Assembly (NCBI GenBank): GCA_004296955.1
Contig: SCVB01000036.1
Location: 1-46,864 of the forward strand
Length of the DNA: 46,864 bases
Source of the DNA: Brevundimonas sp.
GTDB lineage: Bacteria; Pseudomonadota; Alphaproteobacteria; Caulobacterales; Caulobacteraceae
Direction: 5' to 3'
Shown: piece after piece, positions 44,082 through 46,864 of the stretch
Numbering within the stretch: position 1 is the stretch's first letter
Layout of the letters: every line of letters begins with the position of its first letter
Notes under the pieces: model-generated
The model's input: the letters and a program-made list of their open reading frames with translations, nothing else
Databases searched by the model: none
What the model was told of the DNA's origin: nothing
Translations under genes and position numbers: made by a program

Positions 44082-45956
44082 TCAGGCCGTGCTGGCCGCG
44101 ACCATCGGCTCCAGCACCTGGGCCGCGACCGACAGGCCGGCGCCGAGGATCAGGGCCGCCGCCGCCGCGATCAGCAGGGGACGGGACAGGCCCTGCTCCG
44201 GGCTGAGCGGCCGCACCAGCATCAGCACCAGCAGGCCGAGCAGGACCAGGACGCCGGGCAGGTCCATGCCGACGCCGAGGAAGACGGTGTGGCCCAGGCC
44301 CATGATCCATCCGGCGCCGAGCACGGCTGCGACGGCGGCGGGGGCCAGCGCCGGCGCCCGGGTCAGGCCGGGATCGAGGAAGGCGGCGACGGCGGCCGCG
44401 GCGGCGGCGAGCAGGCCGGTCCAGACGAACAGGAAGGCGGCCTCGGGCGCCAGGGCCTGCGCCGCTGTCGCGAGGATCAGGATCAGGCCGATCAGGCCGG
44501 TCCAGCCGCCCCAGGTCGAGCGGGCGGCGAGGCCGGGCGCCAGCGACAGGCCGACGGCGATGACCGCCGCGCCGATGACGATGACGTTCACCCCGCCGAG
44601 GACGAGGGCGACGACGGCGGCGAGGGCGAGGCCGCCGGCGACGAGGCGGCGGTCCAGCCGTGCGCGGCCGCCGAACAGGGCGAGGGCTGTGGCCAGCACG
44701 GTCAGGGCCGCCCCGGCCTCCATCCACGGCAGGCGGGCGAGCAGGGTGTAATAGGCGTCGGCGCTCTCGGTCCGTCCAGACATCGGTCCCGCGAGCAGGC
44801 GCACCAGTTGGGTCAGGACGAGGCCCGTCGACAGGAACCACAGGCCGTCGACGGCGCCGCGGCCGGCGTCGGCGAAGGTCAGGCCCGCCCGGGCCCGCGC
44901 GCGCCAGACGGCGAGGCCGAGGCCGACGATGGCGAGGCCCAGCAGGCCCCAGCCCATGACCGGCGGGTGGCCGAGGACGACGCGGCCGAACAGGTCAGCA
45001 TAGACGATGTTCTGCGTGGCGGCGGGCAGGGCGGGGGCGCGGAGCAGGGCGTCGGCCGTCTCCAGCGCCTGCGAGCCGATGTGCTGGACGCTGCCCTGGT
45101 CCAGCGCTTCCGGCGTCGAGACGGGGGCGTGATACTGTTCGGGGCGGCCGATGAAGGCGAGATTGACGCCCTGGACGCCGCGGTCCTTGGGGATGGTGAA
45201 GTCGGTGCCGTTGGGCATGGCCTCATAGACGAAGACGGCCAGGGAGTTGGACGAGACGCCGCCGGTCGCCCGGGCGCCGGCGCGGGCGAACAGGCCGATG
45301 GTTCCGGCGTTGCCGCGACCGGTCTCGAACATCATGGCCCGGCCGCCGCCGCCGCGCGCTTCCAGATTGACCACTGCCCCGATGCGGTCGCGCAGGGGAT
45401 GGCCGCCCCAGAAGGCGCGGGCGCCGTCGAGATTGAGCTCCTCGCCGTCGGTCAGCAGGACGACCAGGGTGCGATCAGCCGGGCCGCGGGCGCGGATGGC
45501 GCGCACGGCCTCGAGGATGGCCGCCACCCCGGCCGTGTCGTCCGCCGCCCCGGCCGAATCCGGCACGGTGTCATAGTGGGCCATCAGGGCGACGGCGGGC
45601 AGGCGCGGGTCCTGGCCGGGCAGGACGCCGATGAGGTTGGTGACGGCGATCCCGGCCGCCGAGCCGCCCTCGCGCTCCAGCCGCCGCACGGCCGCGGGCG
45701 ACAATGGACCCGACTGGGTCGAGGTCTGCAGGCCCAGGGCCGCCATCCGTCGCAGCAGCACGGCCTGGACGCGAGCATGGTCCGCCGAGCCGACCGGGTG
45801 GGGGCGGCGGGCGATCTCGCGGACGTCGGCCATGGCCCGTTCGGTTGAAAAGGCCGTGGCCAGGGCGTCGGCGCCTGCGGGCGCGGGGACCTGAAGCGTC
45901 AGCGCCGCCAGCAGCAGCGCCAGCGCCAACGAACCGACCAGCCAGAGCAGCCGCAT
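44082..45956 (-). CDS. M28-family zinc peptidase with multi-helix membrane domain
   Basis: The start at 45956 (MRLLWLVGS) has GGGGAGG 8 bases upstream; a longer in-frame start at 46010 does not. The 624-aa protein has an N-terminal membrane anchor. An M28 aminopeptidase domain facing the periplasm (about 40-310) follows, with metal ligands in MAHYDTVPDSAGAADDTAG (His and Asp) and the catalytic/metal acids in TDGEELNLDGAR. About eight or nine hydrophobic segments follow from residue 330. The architecture resembles Fxna/ERMP1-like and bacterial membrane M28 proteins. It likely trims N-terminal residues of peptides at the envelope. Confidence 0.87.
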   Translation of the reverse strand: MRLLWLVGSLALALLLAALTLQVPAPAGADALATAFSTERAMADVREIARRPHPVGSADHARVQAVLLRRMAALGLQTSTQSGPLSPAAVRRLEREGGSAAGIAVTNLIGVLPGQDPRLPAVALMAHYDTVPDSAGAADDTAGVAAILEAVRAIRARGPADRTLVVLLTDGEELNLDGARAFWGGHPLRDRIGAVVNLEARGGGGRAMMFETGRGNAGTIGLFARAGARATGGVSSNSLAVFVYEAMPNGTDFTIPKDRGVQGVNLAFIGRPEQYHAPVSTPEALDQGSVQHIGSQALETADALLRAPALPAATQNIVYADLFGRVVLGHPPVMGWGLLGLAIVGLGLAVWRARARAGLTFADAGRGAVDGLWFLSTGLVLTQLVRLLAGPMSGRTESADAYYTLLARLPWMEAGAALTVLATALALFGGRARLDRRLVAGGLALAAVVALVLGGVNVIVIGAAVIAVGLSLAPGLAARSTWGGWTGLIGLILILATAAQALAPEAAFLFVWTGLLAAAAAAVAAFLDPGLTRAPALAPAAVAAVLGAGWIMGLGHTVFLGVGMDLPGVLVLLGLLVLMLVRPLSPEQGLSRPLLIAAAAALILGAGLSVAAQVLEPMVAASTA

Positions 45957-46101
45957 GATCCATCCTCCCCGATGAAGGGGCAGGCTAGCCGGTCGGGCGG
46001 CGTTCGTCATCCTTCGGCGAGCCGCGCTTCCTCCGCGTCCGACCTCTTGCGGACAGTGTATGCCGCCCGGATAACCGGCCGTCGGACTGAATTCCGCCGA
46101 G

Positions 46102-46641
46102 GTGGCCGTGGGCGTCAGGAACTATCTGATCGAAGGACTGTCGGGCGCGGGCAAGACTGCGGTCGCCGAGGAGCTCGAACGACGGGGCCGCCATGTCGTT
46201 CACGGCGACCGGGAACTGGCCTATCACGGCGATCCCGACACGGGAGAACCATGGACGGTTCCCGCCGGGGCGCATGGACCGGACGCGGTCAGTCGGCGTC
46301 ACCGGGGCTGGATCTGGAACGTGGACAGGGTCAGGTCGCTGATCGCCGACCGAAGCCGGCCCGAGACCTTCCTTTGCGGTGGTTCGAGAAACCACAGCCG
46401 CTACATCCATCTCTTCGACCGGGTCTTCGTGCTTGATGTCGATCTCGACACCCTGAAGCGGCGCGTCGCCGGAAGAACGGACGACGAGTTCGGGGCCAGG
46501 CCCGCCGAATGGGAGCTGCTCGCCGGCCTTCACGCGACGAAAGAGGACATGCCGAAAGGGGCGACGATCATCGACGGCGCCCGGCCGGTCGCCCGGGTCG
46601 TCGACGAGATTCTGTCGCTCTGCGCGGCGTCGAAGGGCTGA
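46102..46641 (+). CDS. P-loop nucleoside/nucleotide kinase-like ATP-binding protein
   Basis: The 179-aa protein has a Walker A loop GLSGAGKT (residues 12-19). HGDRELAYHGDPD at about 34-46 lies in the base- or substrate-binding region, and FVLDVDLDTLKRRVAGR is the lid-like segment typical of small AAA/kinase-like proteins. ATP-dependent phosphorylation of a small molecule is likely, but the substrate is unknown. GTG at 46102 is used; a second GTG at 46108 with GAGG just upstream is equally possible. Confidence 0.75.
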   Translation: MAVGVRNYLIEGLSGAGKTAVAEELERRGRHVVHGDRELAYHGDPDTGEPWTVPAGAHGPDAVSRRHRGWIWNVDRVRSLIADRSRPETFLCGGSRNHSRYIHLFDRVFVLDVDLDTLKRRVAGRTDDEFGARPAEWELLAGLHATKEDMPKGATIIDGARPVARVVDEILSLCAASKG

Positions 46642-46669
46642 TGCGACCAGGGAGAGGCCCAACGTCGAA

Positions 46670-46697
46670 GTCCGCTTCCGACCCTTAGCGGACATTG
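46670..46697. repeat. Intergenic hairpin repeat GTCCGC...GCGGAC
   Basis: GTCCGC (46670-46675) and GCGGAC (46688-46693) form a 6-bp stem around a 12-base loop TTCCGACCCTTA. A degenerate copy of the right half lies at 41704-41731. Elements of this look occur repeatedly in intergenic regions of several alphaproteobacteria; function unknown. Confidence 0.5.
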
Positions 46698-46745
46698 ATG
46701 TACGGTGGTCTACGTGCACAACTATCAGCAGGGAGGGGCTTAGTA

Positions 46746-46864
46746 ATGCGATCTTTGCCTTTGGCCGTTGCCGCTCTCGTTCTCTCATCATGTTCGACGC
46801 TGTCAGGTTCCGCCGAGGCGCAGATGCGAACGGAAACCGTCAGGCTTGAACCCACAGGCGATCT
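46746..46864 (+). CDS. Start of a putative lipoprotein (3' truncated by window edge)
   Basis: The ATG at 46746 follows AGGGAGG at a suitable distance and the frame is open to the window end. The 39 visible residues are a lipoprotein signal (MRSLPLAVAALVLSSCST, lipobox LSSC at Cys16) followed by a polar stretch. Only the export signal is visible, so the function cannot be told. Confidence 0.68.
   Translation, partial: MRSLPLAVAALVLSSCSTLSGSAEAQMRTETVRLEPTGD

Overview
The window is a high-GC, gene-dense stretch of an alphaproteobacterial chromosome. It most likely comes from the Caulobacterales, near Brevundimonas or Caulobacter. The evidence is a full-length CckA with the expected phospho-sites, a TonB-dependent receptor of the Xanthomonas/Caulobacter carbohydrate type, GANTC (CcrM) sites in spacers, and a direct-repeat type LexA box at recA. 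This placement is inference from gene content; no rRNA or tRNA gene was seen.

Layout. 1-836: 3' part of a hybrid histidine kinase. 840-5405: a small uronate-utilisation locus with an RpiB-type isomerase (dhuI-like), kduD and a TonB-dependent receptor, tied together by three copies of a TGACACCGGTGTCA-type operator. 5416-9146: a methionine operon read leftwards, promoter > SAM-I riboswitch > metX > metB > hom. 9179-15787: a tripartite RND efflux operon (adaptor, pump, NodT-type outer membrane factor) with a divergent TetR regulator and two palindromic sites between them. 15810-18208: a PaaI-type thioesterase, a DUF3253 protein, a uracil-DNA-glycosylase-family protein and a lipoprotein lipase. 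18317-21544: a leucine-type amino acid dehydrogenase and cckA. 21616-29753: three DUF885 metallopeptidase-like exported proteins, broken up by an esterase, a LysR regulator and a divergent 43-aa ORF. 29750-30909: a thioredoxin-reductase-like flavoprotein behind a 19-codon overlapping mini-ORF, and a 44-aa protein. 31102-33788: icd with a strong terminator and two tandem DUF2939 proteins. 33785-38829: alaS, a small membrane protein, a DCC-family protein, a GAGTCC repeat spacer and recA with a candidate SOS-controlled promoter. 39171-46864: an exported catalase-peroxidase, a GNAT-nitrilase fusion, a 190-bp nested inverted-repeat element, a MaoC-like protein, a membrane-anchored M28 peptidase, a P-loop kinase-like protein and the start of a lipoprotein.

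How the parts work together. The locus at 840-5405 probably imports oligo-uronides and converts 4-deoxy-5-keto-uronate to 2-keto-3-deoxygluconate under one LacI-type repressor that is not in the window. Methionine synthesis is controlled by SAM at the RNA level, and its homoserine dehydrogenase lacks the usual ACT regulatory domain. The efflux operon looks self-contained with its own repressor.

No obvious new defence or mobile system was found: there is no CRISPR array, transposase, integrase or phage gene. The most unusual signals are the nested inverted-repeat element at 43428-43616, the three convergent gene pairs whose stop codons interlock in CTAG, the TTGA-coupled mini-ORF at 30655-30714, the DUF885 triplication, and the SAM-I aptamer in an alphaproteobacterial methionine operon.
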